Shown: positions 1 to 8,930 of the stretch, in pieces
How the letters are laid out: every line of letters starts with the position of its first letter
Numbering within the stretch: the first letter of the stretch is position 1
NCBI RefSeq assembly: GCF_947648125.1
Contig: NZ_CANSMR010000013.1
Coordinates: 62,001-126,000, forward strand
Direction of reading: 5' to 3'
Origin: an uncultured Bradyrhizobium sp.
GTDB taxonomy: Bacteria; Pseudomonadota; Alphaproteobacteria; Rhizobiales; Xanthobacteraceae
DNA: 64,000 nucleotides
The notes under the pieces: generated by a model
What the model saw: the letters and a program-made list of their open reading frames with translations, nothing else
Told to the model about the DNA's origin: nothing
Database searches by the model: none
Program-made: the position numbers and the translations under genes

Positions 1-1566
1 CAGCAGGAAATCCGGATCGAGCATCATGGCGCGTGCGATCTCGATGAAGCGCAGCTCGCTGTGCTGCAGGCGGTCGGCGCGCACATCGGCGAGCGCCTCC
101 AACCCGACCACGCCGAGCAGCGCCCGCGCCTTGGCGGCAAGCAGACGTTCGTCCGCAGCGTTGCGCGGCAGTGCGAGCATCGCCTCGACGAAGTTCGCCC
201 TGCCCTCGATCGAGCCGCCAATCATGACGTTCTCCAGCACCGAGGCTTCCCCGATCACGCGCGGCGTCTGGAAGGTGCGCGCGATGCCGCTGATCGCCCG
301 CAGCACGGGCTGGCCGGCCGGCAACGCCGCATCGCCCAGCGTCATGGTGCCGGCCTTCGCGGCGTAGTACCCGGAGATCACGTTCAGCGTGGTGGTCTTG
401 CCGCTGCCGTTCGGTCCGATCAGCCCATGGATCTGGCCAGGCGCAACATCGAGGTCGAGGCCGTCGATCGCCTTCACATTGCCGAAGCTCAGCGCGATGC
501 CGCGCAACTGCAGCGTCTTGCCACCGTCGCGCCGGCGCACGATGTCGGCGAGCGCCGCCGGGCGCGGAACGATGGCGCGGTTGCTGGCGAGCGGACGGCG
601 GTTGCGGAAATCGAGCAGCGCCGCGATGCCGCCGGGCATCACCAGCACGATCAGCAGCAGCAGCACCGCGTAGAGGAAGGTCGACCACGCCGCGAGCGGC
701 GCCGCGATCTCCGGCAGGATGGTCAGGATGATGGTACCGAGCATCGGCCCGAGGATCGAGCCGCGGCCGCCGATCAGGATCGCGATGAAGAACAGCACCG
801 AGAGATCGAAGGTGAAGGCGTCCGGCGTGATGTAGGTCTGTAGCGTCGCGAACAATCCGCCGGCGATCGCCGCCAGCGCCCCGGCGAACAGGAAGATCGC
901 GATCAGCATCTTCGGCTTGGAGATGCCGCTGGCTTCGGCCGCGACCTCGGCGTCGCGCACCGCGATCAGCGCACGGCCGAAGCGGCTGCGCGCGACGTTG
1001 GCGCTCATCCATGTGGTGAACGCGGCAAACGCGATGCAGAGGCCGTAGAAACCCCACGGCGTGTTGAATGGCGCCGGGAATTCCGGACCGGCAATGCCGA
1101 TGCCGCCGCCGGTTACGCTCTGCCAGGCCAGCGCGATCTGGGTCACGATGGTCGCAAAGCCCAAGGTCGACATCGCGAAATAGAAGGTGCGCAGGCGCAA
1201 GGCCGGCAGGCCGACGATCACGCCGAAGATCGCGCCGATGAGGCCCGCGACCGGCAAGGCGGCGAATACCGGAATAGCCGGCATCACGTTGCCGGCGACC
1301 AGCACGCTGGTCGTGTAGGCGCCGAGCGTCAGCAGCGCGACATAACCGATCGCGAGATGCCCCGCGAAGCCGACGACGAGATTGAGGCCGGACACCAGCA
1401 CCCAGTAGATCGCGGCGCGGGTGCCGATCAACACCCAATAGTCGTTGCTGACGAAGGGCAGCAGCACCGCCGCGACCAAGATACCGATGAACGGCAGGAT
1501 GTGCGGCAGCGCCGCGCGCCATGCGCCGCCGTCGGTTCGGGGCGAAGTGGCTGCGACCGAGGTCAT
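1..1566 (-). CDS. Fused branched-chain amino acid ABC transporter permease/ATP-binding protein (LivM-LivG), partial at the window edge
   Basis: The minus strand is open from an ATG at 1566 to the left edge, giving 522 residues without a stop. The first roughly 320 residues are a LivM-type permease with many membrane segments. The chain continues without interruption into a LivG-type ATPase, with Walker A GPNGSGKTT near residue 385 and the family-typical segment ISGIARTFQTPR after it. In most bacteria LivM and LivG are separate, so this is a fusion. The start overlaps the stop of livH by one base (TGATG), so the genes are translationally coupled. It would form the inner-membrane channel and energiser of a LivK-dependent importer for branched-chain amino acids or related carboxylates. 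The signature motif and C-terminus lie outside the window. A LivF partner is not visible here. Confidence 0.9.
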   Translation of the reverse strand, partial: MTSVAATSPRTDGGAWRAALPHILPFIGILVAAVLLPFVSNDYWVLIGTRAAIYWVLVSGLNLVVGFAGHLAIGYVALLTLGAYTTSVLVAGNVMPAIPVFAALPVAGLIGAIFGVIVGLPALRLRTFYFAMSTLGFATIVTQIALAWQSVTGGGIGIAGPEFPAPFNTPWGFYGLCIAFAAFTTWMSANVARSRFGRALIAVRDAEVAAEASGISKPKMLIAIFLFAGALAAIAGGLFATLQTYITPDAFTFDLSVLFFIAILIGGRGSILGPMLGTIILTILPEIAAPLAAWSTFLYAVLLLLIVLVMPGGIAALLDFRNRRPLASNRAIVPRPAALADIVRRRDGGKTLQLRGIALSFGNVKAIDGLDLDVAPGQIHGLIGPNGSGKTTTLNVISGYYAAKAGTMTLGDAALPAGQPVLRAISGIARTFQTPRVIGEASVLENVMIGGSIEGRANFVEAMLALPRNAADERLLAAKARALLGVVGLEALADVRADRLQHSELRFIEIARAMMLDPDFLL

Positions 1567-2423
1567 CACACCCTCCGCGCGGTCGAGGCGCCGAACAAGC
1601 CTTGCGGCGCCGCGAGCAGCACCACGATGAACAGCGTGAACACCGCGACCGAGGAGAAGATGCCGCCAACCAGGAAGTTCGCCGCCTGCTGGAACAGGCC
1701 GAGCGCCAGCCCGCCGATGATCGCGCCTCGGTTATTGCCGAGTCCGCCGAGCGCCACCGGCACGAAGCCGTAGAAGTTGAGCAGCGCGCCATTGGCGAAG
1801 AAGGCCAGCAGCAATTGCCCTCCGGAAAATCCGGCGATGCCGCCGACCACTCCGGCGAGCGCGTAGCTCGCGACGCGCAGATTGCGCTCGGGCAGGCCAA
1901 GCGCCCGCGCCGCGAAATTGTCCTCCGCGATGGCCAGGAACGCGCGGCCGACCAGCGTGCGGCGGTAGAGATACTCAAGGCCGACGATGGTGATCGCGCA
2001 GGCGGCGACCGGCAGCCAGAATTTCTCGTCCCAAACGCCCTCGCCGAATCCTGCGATGCGCGGGAACGGCTGTGGCTCGGTGCCCCATTTAATCGCGGTG
2101 ACCTGCTGGATCATCAGTGCGACCGCCAGGGTCGACAGCACGTACAGATGCTGGTCGAGGCTCTTGAGCACCGGCCGCACCGCGACGAATTCGGTGATGA
2201 TCCCGATCACCGCGCAGCAGAGCAGCGTCAGCACGAAACCGGCAGCGATCGGCAGGCCGAGCTTCAGCGTGAACATCGAGCCGAACACGCCGCCCAGCAT
2301 CGCGAGCTGGCCGGCGGTGAAGCTCATCACCCGCGAGGTCGAGAACATCGTGTTGTAGGTGACGCCGACCAGCGCGTAGATCGCGCCCGCCGCGAGACCG
2401 GATGCAAGGATCGAGGCCAGCAT
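1566..2423 (-). CDS. livH: Branched-chain amino acid ABC transporter permease LivH
   Basis: This 285-residue, strongly hydrophobic protein matches the LivH permease family. It begins MLASILASGLAAGAIYALVG and carries the GLGNNRGAIIGGL segment late in the chain that is characteristic of these permeases. It should sit in the inner membrane and pair with the LivM half of the downstream fusion. It lies between livK (19 bases away) and livMG (1-base overlap) in one minus-strand operon. The substrate cannot be read from the sequence. Its position beside a hydroxyacid dehydrogenase and a TRAP system suggests an organic acid as readily as an amino acid. Confidence 0.9.
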   Translation of the reverse strand: MLASILASGLAAGAIYALVGVTYNTMFSTSRVMSFTAGQLAMLGGVFGSMFTLKLGLPIAAGFVLTLLCCAVIGIITEFVAVRPVLKSLDQHLYVLSTLAVALMIQQVTAIKWGTEPQPFPRIAGFGEGVWDEKFWLPVAACAITIVGLEYLYRRTLVGRAFLAIAEDNFAARALGLPERNLRVASYALAGVVGGIAGFSGGQLLLAFFANGALLNFYGFVPVALGGLGNNRGAIIGGLALGLFQQAANFLVGGIFSSVAVFTLFIVVLLAAPQGLFGASTARRV

Positions 2424-2442
2424 CGGCCGCGCCCTCGCCCTT

Positions 2443-3639
2443 CTATGTGTATCCCGGCGCCAGCGCGAAGGTGCCGTCCTTGGCGGTCGAGGCTTCCGAC
2501 ATCACGATCTCTTCGGTCAAATAGCCGTTATGCTGGGTCGGCGAGAAGCGGTAATTGCCGAAATAGCCGGGATAGGTCGATAGCGAATTCCAGTAGTTGA
2601 CGATGCCGGCGCTGTCGGTCGAGCCGCTTTCCGCAACTGCTTTCGCGATCAGCTCGATGCAGTCGATGCCGCCCGCGATCCACCATAGCAGCGTGTCGTT
2701 CAGCGCGATGTTGGCCTTGGTCAGCCGTGCGACCAGGTCTGCGCTCTTTGGCGGCAGCTTGCCGGCGCTGTCATAGCTGCAGCTTTTGTAGCCGATCGCA
2801 TAGACCTTCTTCCAATTCTCGGGCTTGGCGACCAGGCTCGCGAGCTCGCCCGACGCCATCGAAGGGTGGCCGACGAACGGAACGTCCCAGTTCATCGCGG
2901 CGCGGGTGTTGAACATGCGCGCCTCCATGCCGGTCGAGACGCTCCACACCACGATCGCCTCGGCGCCGGCATTCTTGGCGCGCAGCATGTCGGGCGTCAT
3001 GTCGGGCTGCGTGGCGTCGATGTTGGCCTGATAGACCACTTCGGCACCGTCTTTCTTGAAGGCCGCGACGGACGCCCCGACCGCGGTGACGCCATAGCCG
3101 GTGGTGTCGCCGATCACGGCGACCTTCTTCACCTTGAGGATCTTGAGACAATAATTGCGCACGGCATCGTCCCATTGATTGTTCGACGGCGCGATGCGGA
3201 ATGCATTGGGGAACTTGACCGGATCGATCAGGGTCTCGACGACGCAAGGGTGCAAATCGGGCATCTTGGCCCGCGCCATGATCGGCGTCGTCGCCAGCGC
3301 CTCGCCCGAATTCAGCGGGCCCCAGATCGCATGAACCTTGGCCTGGCTGATCAGCTCCTGCGTGGCGTTCACCGCCTTGGTCGGGTCGCCCTGGGTGTCG
3401 CGCATCACAAGCTCGATCTTGCGGCCCTTCACCCCGCCCGCGCCGTTGATGGCGTCGACCGCGAAGTTGACGCCGCGGTTGAAGCCTACGGTCGGCGCCG
3501 AGCTCGGGCCGGTGATCGCCGCGAGACAGCCGATCTTGATCGGTTCCGATTGTGCGATGGCTGGAGCCGGGAAGGAGAATGAGGCGGCGCCCAATGCACC
3601 GGCGCTGCCCAATATGACGTCACGGCGTGAAATGGCCAT
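2443..3639 (-). CDS. Branched-chain amino acid-type ABC transporter substrate-binding protein (LivK family)
   Basis: This is a periplasmic binding protein of about 398 residues. The N-terminus MAISRRDVILGSAGALGAAS has a twin-arginine-like SRRDVIL motif followed by a hydrophobic stretch and a likely cleavage after APAIA. The mature chain begins with the family-typical IKIGCLAAITGPSS. I chose the ATG at 3639 because GGGAG sits 8 bases upstream of it. An in-frame GTG at 3648 would leave that site only one base from the start. It captures substrate and delivers it to LivH/LivMG. It is the first gene of the liv part of the locus, with 162 bases of non-coding DNA before the dehydrogenase gene. Confidence 0.9.
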   Translation of the reverse strand: MAISRRDVILGSAGALGAASFSFPAPAIAQSEPIKIGCLAAITGPSSAPTVGFNRGVNFAVDAINGAGGVKGRKIELVMRDTQGDPTKAVNATQELISQAKVHAIWGPLNSGEALATTPIMARAKMPDLHPCVVETLIDPVKFPNAFRIAPSNNQWDDAVRNYCLKILKVKKVAVIGDTTGYGVTAVGASVAAFKKDGAEVVYQANIDATQPDMTPDMLRAKNAGAEAIVVWSVSTGMEARMFNTRAAMNWDVPFVGHPSMASGELASLVAKPENWKKVYAIGYKSCSYDSAGKLPPKSADLVARLTKANIALNDTLLWWIAGGIDCIELIAKAVAESGSTDSAGIVNYWNSLSTYPGYFGNYRFSPTQHNGYLTEEIVMSEASTAKDGTFALAPGYT

Positions 3640-3801
3640 GTGATGCACTCCCTGTTTCCCTCTCGGCGCCCGTCGTTTGTTGCGGGACGTCCGTTGATTG
3701 ATTGTCCGCGCGCTCAGGGCCGCGGTTTGACAGGCTCAAGTTTGAGCTGGATGCGAAGGTCTTGTCCAGCCCCTCGGACCGCATTGGGATCGGCCGAAGG
3801 T

Positions 3802-4785
3802 TCATGGCTTCGCCCGCCGCGTCCAGTGCTCGGCATTGACGGCGCCGACAGGGATCTCGCCGGCGATGATCTTCGCGACCTGGCGCACGGTCTCCGACGA
3901 TTGATGCTCGATGGCTTGCGGCGTCAGGCCGCCGACATGCGGGGTTGCAATGACATTGCGCAGCTTCGCGAGCTCCGGCGTCGGCATCTGGTCGGGCGCG
4001 CGGCCGACATCCATCGCCGCACCCGCGATGCGGCCCTCGCGCAACGCGGCCGCCAGCGCCGCCTCGTCGACGAGATTGCCGCGCGACAGGTTGATGAAGA
4101 ACGCGTGCGTCTGCATCCGCGCCAATGCGGCCCGCCCGACCAGGTTCTCGGTCTCTGCATTGGCGATCGCGAGACAGACGACGTAGTCGGCGCGCGCCAG
4201 CAGATCGTCGAGCGGCGGATGCTCGATCGCCGCATCGTCCGGCGTCACGAAGGGATCGGCAACCAGCACCTTCATGCCGAGCACCTTCGCGATCCCGGCA
4301 AGATAGCGCCCGATGCTGCCATAGCCGATGATGCCGATCGTGCTGCCCGCGAGCTGGCGGCCCATCACGACCTCGGGCGCCCTGCCCGCATGATAGTCAG
4401 CGGTGGCGCGCGAGACGCCGCGCGACAGATCGACCATGAAGCCGAGCGCGAGCTCGGCGACCGATTGGATGAAGCCGGCGCTCGCCTGCGTCACCAGCAC
4501 GCCGGCGGCGGATGCTGCCGCGACGTCGATATTGCGGATATCGACCGCGCAGCGCACGAAGGCACTCAGTTTTGGTAGCCGCGGAAAGATATCACCGGGC
4601 CCCGGCGTCATGCGATCGGCGACGATGATGTCGACGTCGGCTGCGGCCGCGACCAGGGCAGCCGCGTCGAGCGCCTCGTCGCCCTCGTGCAGCCTGACGT
4701 CGGCGACCGCGCGCAGGCCGTTCAGGCTGCGCTCGCCGTAATAGTCGCGGCGCATCTGCGGCGTATGAGCGAGCAGGACCTTCAC
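3802..4785 (-). CDS. D-isomer-specific 2-hydroxyacid dehydrogenase family protein
   Basis: This is a 327-residue NAD(P)-dependent dehydrogenase of the PGDH/hydroxypyruvate reductase type. The Rossmann loop GIIGYGSIGR starts at residue 151. The catalytic Arg lies in INLSRG (about R235) and the catalytic His in TPHVGG (about H283). The Glu that normally follows the DV dipeptide (DVFExEP in the family) is not present. Here the stretch is DVGRAP (about residues 259-264), so activity could be altered. The gene lies 12 bases downstream of the TRAP permease gene, so it probably oxidises or reduces a 2-hydroxy/2-oxo acid brought in by these transporters. The exact substrate is unknown. Confidence 0.85.
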   Translation of the reverse strand: MKVLLAHTPQMRRDYYGERSLNGLRAVADVRLHEGDEALDAAALVAAAADVDIIVADRMTPGPGDIFPRLPKLSAFVRCAVDIRNIDVAAASAAGVLVTQASAGFIQSVAELALGFMVDLSRGVSRATADYHAGRAPEVVMGRQLAGSTIGIIGYGSIGRYLAGIAKVLGMKVLVADPFVTPDDAAIEHPPLDDLLARADYVVCLAIANAETENLVGRAALARMQTHAFFINLSRGNLVDEAALAAALREGRIAGAAMDVGRAPDQMPTPELAKLRNVIATPHVGGLTPQAIEHQSSETVRQVAKIIAGEIPVGAVNAEHWTRRAKP

Positions 4786-4797
4786 GCTTCTATTCCC

Positions 4798-6654
4798 CTA
4801 ATAGCCGAGCGCATGCGGCAAGGCCGTGCTGATGGCGGGCACGAACGCGATCACCAGCAGGCACAGCAACAGCAGGCCGAGATACCCTGCTATCGGCTTG
4901 ATGGTCTGCTCGATCGGCACATTGCCGATCAGGCAGGCGCCGTAGAGGCCAAGACCAAGTGGTGGCGCAAACAGCCCGAGCCCCATCGCGATCACAAGCA
5001 CGATGCCGAAATGCAGCGGATCGATGCCGAGCTTGACGGCAACCGGCAGCAGCAGCGGCCCGAAGATGATCAGCGCCGCGGCGCCTTCCAGCACCGAGCC
5101 CATCACCACCAGCACCAGGATCGACAGCAGCATGAACAGCCAGACGCCGTGGCTGCCCGAGATCGCCAGCATGAGCTCGCCGACCGCGTGCGGTACCTGT
5201 TGCAGCGTCAAAATGAAGGCGAGCGACTGCGCCGCCGCAACGATGAACAGTACCAGCCCCGAACGAATAGCCGATTGCACGAAGCAATGCGCGAGGCTCT
5301 TGGCGCCGAGATCGCGGAACAAGAGGCTGCCGACGGCGATGGCGTAGACCGCGGCAAACGCGGAGATTTCCGTTGCCGTGGCAAAGCCGCTCTTGAAGCC
5401 GAAGAAGATCATGAAGATCAGCCCGAACGAGGCGATCGCGCCGGTCCACAGGCCCGATACTGCGGCGCGCGGCTCGGGCTCCTCGTTCGCGGCGGGACGC
5501 TTGCCGAAGATGATCGACACTGCGATCAGCGCCAGCGCCATCAGCGCGGCCGGCAGCATGCCGGCGACGAACAGGCCGCCGATCGACAGATTGGCGACGA
5601 AGCCAAGAATGATCAGGTTGATGCAGGGCGGAATGGTCTCCGCCATCACCGCGGAAGCGGCGAGCAGCGCCACGGCGCCGCCCGGGTTCTGCTGCGAGCG
5701 GCGTGCCGCCGGGATCAGCACCGAGCCGACGGCCGCGACATCGGCCATCTTGGAGCCGGAGATGCCGGAGAACAGCACCATCGACATCACCATCACGACG
5801 TTGAGGCCGCCGCGCATCCGTCCGACCGCGCGCTGCAACAGCTCGATCAAACGGACCGACATGCCGTTGGCTTCCATCAAATAGCCGACCAGGATGAAGA
5901 ACGGGATCGCCAGCAGCACGAAATTGTCGATGCCGCGCGCCATCTGCTGCGCAAAGATCACGCCGGGCAGCGTGCCCTCCACCCAGATGAAGATCAGCGC
6001 CGCCAGCGCTAGCGCAAAGCCGATCGGCAATCCGCCGAACAGCGTGAGGAAGAAGCCGATCAGCATCAACGCCTGCGACGACGGCACGGACGATGGTGCA
6101 AACGCATCCCAGGCCAGATAAAGGCCGGCGATGATTGCGGTCGCGACGATGCCGGCCACCATGTCGCGCAGCGGCCGGCCGCAGAACGTCTCGAACGCGA
6201 AGATCGTCATGAACGCCGCGCCGACGCCCATCGGATAGAACGTCCATTCCAGCGGCAGGCCGGAACCGGAGGTCTGGCCGGTCGTCAACCAGCCCATCTT
6301 GACGGCGTTGAACGCGACATAGAAGGCAATGATGGTGACCAGCAGCGCACCGACCGCATCGACGACGCGCCGCACGGCCGGCGGCAGCATGTCGACGAAG
6401 AAGGCGACGCCGAGGTTCTCACTGCGCGCGAGCGCGCTCGCGGCACCGAAGAAACTCGACCCGACCATCAGGCCGCGGGCGACGTCGTCGGACCATTCGA
6501 CGGGTGCATTGAACAGGAAGCGGGCCAGCACCGAGACGCAAACCACCACGAGATCGGCGGCGAGCAGGATCGCCGCGATCGCGTCACTGATGGCGAGCAG
6601 CGGCGCCGTGATCCGATCTGCGCTGCTTCTCGTCGCAACTGCGGCGACTGACAT
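4798..6654 (-). CDS. Fused TRAP transporter permease (DctQ-DctM)
   Basis: The product has 618 residues. About residues 1-180 are a DctQ-type small subunit with four membrane segments. From about residue 190 onward it is a DctM-type large subunit, with IPFFILVGYLMEANGMS, LFSGISGSKMADVAAVGSVLIP and AETIPPC, which are hallmark segments of that subunit. The two subunits are separate genes in many TRAP systems and fused in others. It uses an ion gradient to import carboxylates presented by the DctP protein encoded 9 bases upstream. It belongs to the minus-strand operon that starts at dctP and is probably controlled by the divergent GntR regulator. Confidence 0.92.
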   Translation of the reverse strand: MSVAAVATRSSADRITAPLLAISDAIAAILLAADLVVVCVSVLARFLFNAPVEWSDDVARGLMVGSSFFGAASALARSENLGVAFFVDMLPPAVRRVVDAVGALLVTIIAFYVAFNAVKMGWLTTGQTSGSGLPLEWTFYPMGVGAAFMTIFAFETFCGRPLRDMVAGIVATAIIAGLYLAWDAFAPSSVPSSQALMLIGFFLTLFGGLPIGFALALAALIFIWVEGTLPGVIFAQQMARGIDNFVLLAIPFFILVGYLMEANGMSVRLIELLQRAVGRMRGGLNVVMVMSMVLFSGISGSKMADVAAVGSVLIPAARRSQQNPGGAVALLAASAVMAETIPPCINLIILGFVANLSIGGLFVAGMLPAALMALALIAVSIIFGKRPAANEEPEPRAAVSGLWTGAIASFGLIFMIFFGFKSGFATATEISAFAAVYAIAVGSLLFRDLGAKSLAHCFVQSAIRSGLVLFIVAAAQSLAFILTLQQVPHAVGELMLAISGSHGVWLFMLLSILVLVVMGSVLEGAAALIIFGPLLLPVAVKLGIDPLHFGIVLVIAMGLGLFAPPLGLGLYGACLIGNVPIEQTIKPIAGYLGLLLLCLLVIAFVPAISTALPHALGY

Positions 6655-6663
6655 GCGCCGACC

Positions 6664-7695
6664 TCAGGCCTGGGTGGCGCGGATCAGATCGACGACGGCC
6701 TTCGCCTCGGGCCGTGCCTTGATGAAATTGTCGGTCTGCGGCAGCACGCGCTTGCGGAACGCCTCCTTGTCGCATTCGACGACGGTGACGCCCTTCTCCA
6801 CCAGGGTCGCCAGCGCCTCCTTCTCCACCGCAAGGCCGTGTGCGCGGGTGTCGGTCGCGGCCTGCTTCGCCGCGTCGAGGAAGCCTTCGCGAAGCTTCGG
6901 GGCCATGCGGTTGAAGGTGGTATCGCTGAAATAGACCGCGAGCGGCGAGAAAATGTGCTGGGTCAGCGCGTAGTGCTTCGCCGTCTCGTAGAACTTGCTG
7001 GCCAGAATGGTCGGCGGATCGTGCTCAAGACCATCGAGCACGCCGGCTTGCAGCGCCGTATAGATTTCGCCGAACGCCAGCGGAGTCGCCGCGGCTCCCA
7101 TCAGGCGCAGGCATTCTGTGATGATCGGGTTGGGCAGCGTGCGGATCTTCAGGCCGGCGAGATCGTCCGGCGTCTTCACCGGCTTCTTCGCCAGCACGCT
7201 GCGGGCGCCGAAATTGTAGGCCCAGGCGATGATGTGGATGCTGCCACCCTTGAGCAGCGCATCCTCGATCGGCTTTGCGGCGCCGGCATCGAACGCCTTG
7301 GTCTGCTGTTGGTAGCTGGTGAAGAGGTAGCCGAGATCGAAAGTGCCGACCAACGGCACGAGGTTCGCCGAGATCGACGAGCCCGAGACCATCAGGTCGA
7401 TCACCCCGAGCTTCACCGAGTTGATGACGTCGATCTCCTGGCCGAGCTGGTTGTCGGGGAAGAAGGTGACCTCGATCTGCTCGCCGAGCCCGTTGGCTTT
7501 CAGGCTCTTGACGAGGTTGTCGTAGTAGACGCGGCCGTTGGCATATTTGGGGTCGTTCGGAAGCGACGACGAGCACCGCATCTTCATGGTCGCAGCCTCT
7601 GCGCGGCCGATGATGGCGGGCGCGGCGGCGAGCCACGCCGCAGCCGCGGCCGACGACCGCAGCACGATGCGGCGGTTCACATGCTTCGAGATCAT
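6664..7695 (-). CDS. TRAP transporter substrate-binding protein (DctP family)
   Basis: This is a 343-residue periplasmic solute receptor. The N-terminus has RR followed by a long Ala-rich hydrophobic run and a probable signal cleavage near GRAEA. The mature chain starts MKMRCSSSLPNDPKYANG. The conserved TRAP region GLKIRTLPNPIITECLRLMG carries the Arg that usually contacts the ligand carboxylate, and the segment around FGEIYTALQAGVLDGLEHDP is also typical. It is the first gene of the TRAP operon and is divergent from the GntR gene at 7877, with a palindromic operator-like site between them. The ligand is probably a sugar acid or other carboxylate. Confidence 0.92.
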   Translation of the reverse strand: MISKHVNRRIVLRSSAAAAAWLAAAPAIIGRAEAATMKMRCSSSLPNDPKYANGRVYYDNLVKSLKANGLGEQIEVTFFPDNQLGQEIDVINSVKLGVIDLMVSGSSISANLVPLVGTFDLGYLFTSYQQQTKAFDAGAAKPIEDALLKGGSIHIIAWAYNFGARSVLAKKPVKTPDDLAGLKIRTLPNPIITECLRLMGAAATPLAFGEIYTALQAGVLDGLEHDPPTILASKFYETAKHYALTQHIFSPLAVYFSDTTFNRMAPKLREGFLDAAKQAATDTRAHGLAVEKEALATLVEKGVTVVECDKEAFRKRVLPQTDNFIKARPEAKAVVDLIRATQA

Positions 7696-7789
7696 GATGA
7701 TGCTCCTCCCCAGGAACGGATCGTTTTTGTCGTCTCTTTGTCTTGGCGTTCTCTTGGCCGCCCGCCGCCTGGCGCGAGCTTGGCAGCGC

Positions 7790-7812
7790 TTTTGTCATAA
7801 TGTATGACAAAA
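7790..7812. promoter_or_regulatory. Perfect 23-bp palindrome, probable GntR/FadR-type operator
   Basis: The left arm TTTTGTCATA and right arm TATGACAAAA are exact reverse complements around the 3-base spacer ATG. The TGT...ACA core resembles sites bound by FadR-subfamily regulators. It lies 64 bases upstream of the GntR gene start and 94 bases upstream of dctP, so one bound dimer could control both directions. Binding is inferred. Confidence 0.75.
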
Positions 7813-7876
7813 CACATTCGGTTGTGCAAGAGCGCCGCGGCGGCGGTGCAGACAACCAACCGCAGCGAGGCTTCCG

Positions 7877-8623
7877 ATGTTCCAGACCTCCAACGCGTTG
7901 CGCCGGAGCGTGCACAGCCAGGTCGCCGACCGGGTCGGCAGCAGCATCGTGCGCGGCGAGATCGGCGTCGGCGAGACGCTGCCGCCGGAAATGCAGATCT
8001 GCGAGATGATGGACGTCAGCCGCACCGTGGTGCGCGAGGCAATGCGGACGCTGACCGGCAAAGGGTTGATCGAGTCGCGGCCGAAGAGCGGCACGCGGGT
8101 GCGGCCACCCGAGCAGTGGAATCAGCTCGACCCCGACGTGCTGCGCTGGCACCTCGAGACCACGGAGATCGATCGCTATCTGGCCAAGTTGTTTCAGCTG
8201 CGCTCCGCGGTCGAGCCCGCCGCCGCGGCGCTGGCAGCGACCCATGCCGCAGAAGACGACATCGCCCGCATCCGCGTCGGATGCGACGGCATGGACGCGG
8301 CAAGGACCAATGAGGAGTTCGTCGCCGCCGACATCATGTTCCATCAGGCAATCTATTTCGCGACCCGCAACGAGTTCTTCTGGCCGATCGCGCAGATGTT
8401 CGAGATCACCCTGCGCCAGAGCTTTACGATCGCAGCCCCCGGTTCGCACCGCCCGCGCGCGCTGATCGAGCACCGCGCGGTGCTGGACGCGATCGTCGCG
8501 GGAGATGCCGAGGCTGCACGCGAGGCCACAGTGGTGCTGCTGACGCATTCCGCCGACGATCTGGTGCGGATTCGGGGACGGGAGTTCGAGACGGCACCGG
8601 GCAAAGGCGCGCGCAAGCCGTGA
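7877..8623 (+). CDS. GntR-family transcriptional regulator, FadR/FCD type
   Basis: The 248-residue product has an N-terminal winged helix at about residues 10-72 (VGETLPPEMQICEMMDVSRTVVREAMRTLTGKGLIESRP matches the GntR pattern). From about residue 90 an FCD ligand-binding domain follows. Its metal/ligand residues are likely in D, FHQAIYFAT and H positions such as those near EHRAVLDAI. Regulators of this class bind carboxylates and usually repress catabolic operons. Divergence from the TRAP/dehydrogenase/Liv genes, with a palindrome between, suggests it is their local repressor, released by the imported acid or a catabolite. Confidence 0.9.
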   Translation: MFQTSNALRRSVHSQVADRVGSSIVRGEIGVGETLPPEMQICEMMDVSRTVVREAMRTLTGKGLIESRPKSGTRVRPPEQWNQLDPDVLRWHLETTEIDRYLAKLFQLRSAVEPAAAALAATHAAEDDIARIRVGCDGMDAARTNEEFVAADIMFHQAIYFATRNEFFWPIAQMFEITLRQSFTIAAPGSHRPRALIEHRAVLDAIVAGDAEAAREATVVLLTHSADDLVRIRGREFETAPGKGARKP

Positions 8624-8655
8624 TGGTAATAGCGATGAGTACACGGCTCTTTCCC

Positions 8656-8785
8656 CATCGTCGTCCCTGCGAAAGCAGGGACCCATAGCCACCGATGCAA
8701 ATTGGTTTGCAGCACTGGGGCCGCAGCTCGCTTCAACAACAAAACCCTGTGGTTATGGGTCCCTGCTTTCGCAGGGACGACGATG
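8656..8785. repeat. Long inverted-repeat intergenic element (GTCGTCCC...GGGACCCATA family)
   Basis: Perfect 32-bp inverted repeats occupy 8656-8687 and 8754-8785, separated by 66 bases. Each arm itself contains a small hairpin (CCCTGC GAAA GCAGGG). A closely related element lies at 62046-62167, and a more diverged one at 42302-42405. It is placed between convergent genes and could act as a transcription terminator or a mobile palindromic unit. Confidence 0.85.
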
Positions 8786-8822
8786 AGGATGGTTCTCGAT
8801 TCAAGTTGCCACACCACGCACT

Positions 8823-8852
8823 GTCATCGCCCGGCTCGAGCCGGGCGATGAC
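8823..8852. repeat. Perfect 30-bp palindrome
   Basis: The sequence is self-complementary over 30 bases and begins GTCATCGCCCGGCTC. It can form a strong hairpin between the ends of the GntR and cyclase genes. Its GTCAT...GCCCGGC layout resembles the arms of the repeats flanking the GIY-YIG gene near 57 kb. Confidence 0.8.
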
Positions 8853-8930
8853 GGGTGAGGATGAGGACGCAGCTTCGCATTGAGTTGCCCGTCGGGCTGT
8901 TTTGTCGCAGCCACAGCAAAAGCGAGGCCG

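Larger units (their letters stand above)
8624..8930. other. Intergenic stretch with repeat elements, no gene seen
   Basis: About 300 bases separate the convergent GntR and cyclase genes. The stretch holds a 130-bp element with perfect 32-bp inverted ends and a separate perfect 30-bp palindrome (both listed). Short open frames across the repeats give the peptides typical of translated repeats and are not taken as genes. Confidence 0.8.

Noticed and set aside
8353-8817. A 154-residue minus-strand frame spanning repeats
   Set aside because: Its peptides (such as VVPAKAGTH) are translations of the inverted repeat, and it overlaps the GntR gene in antisense.
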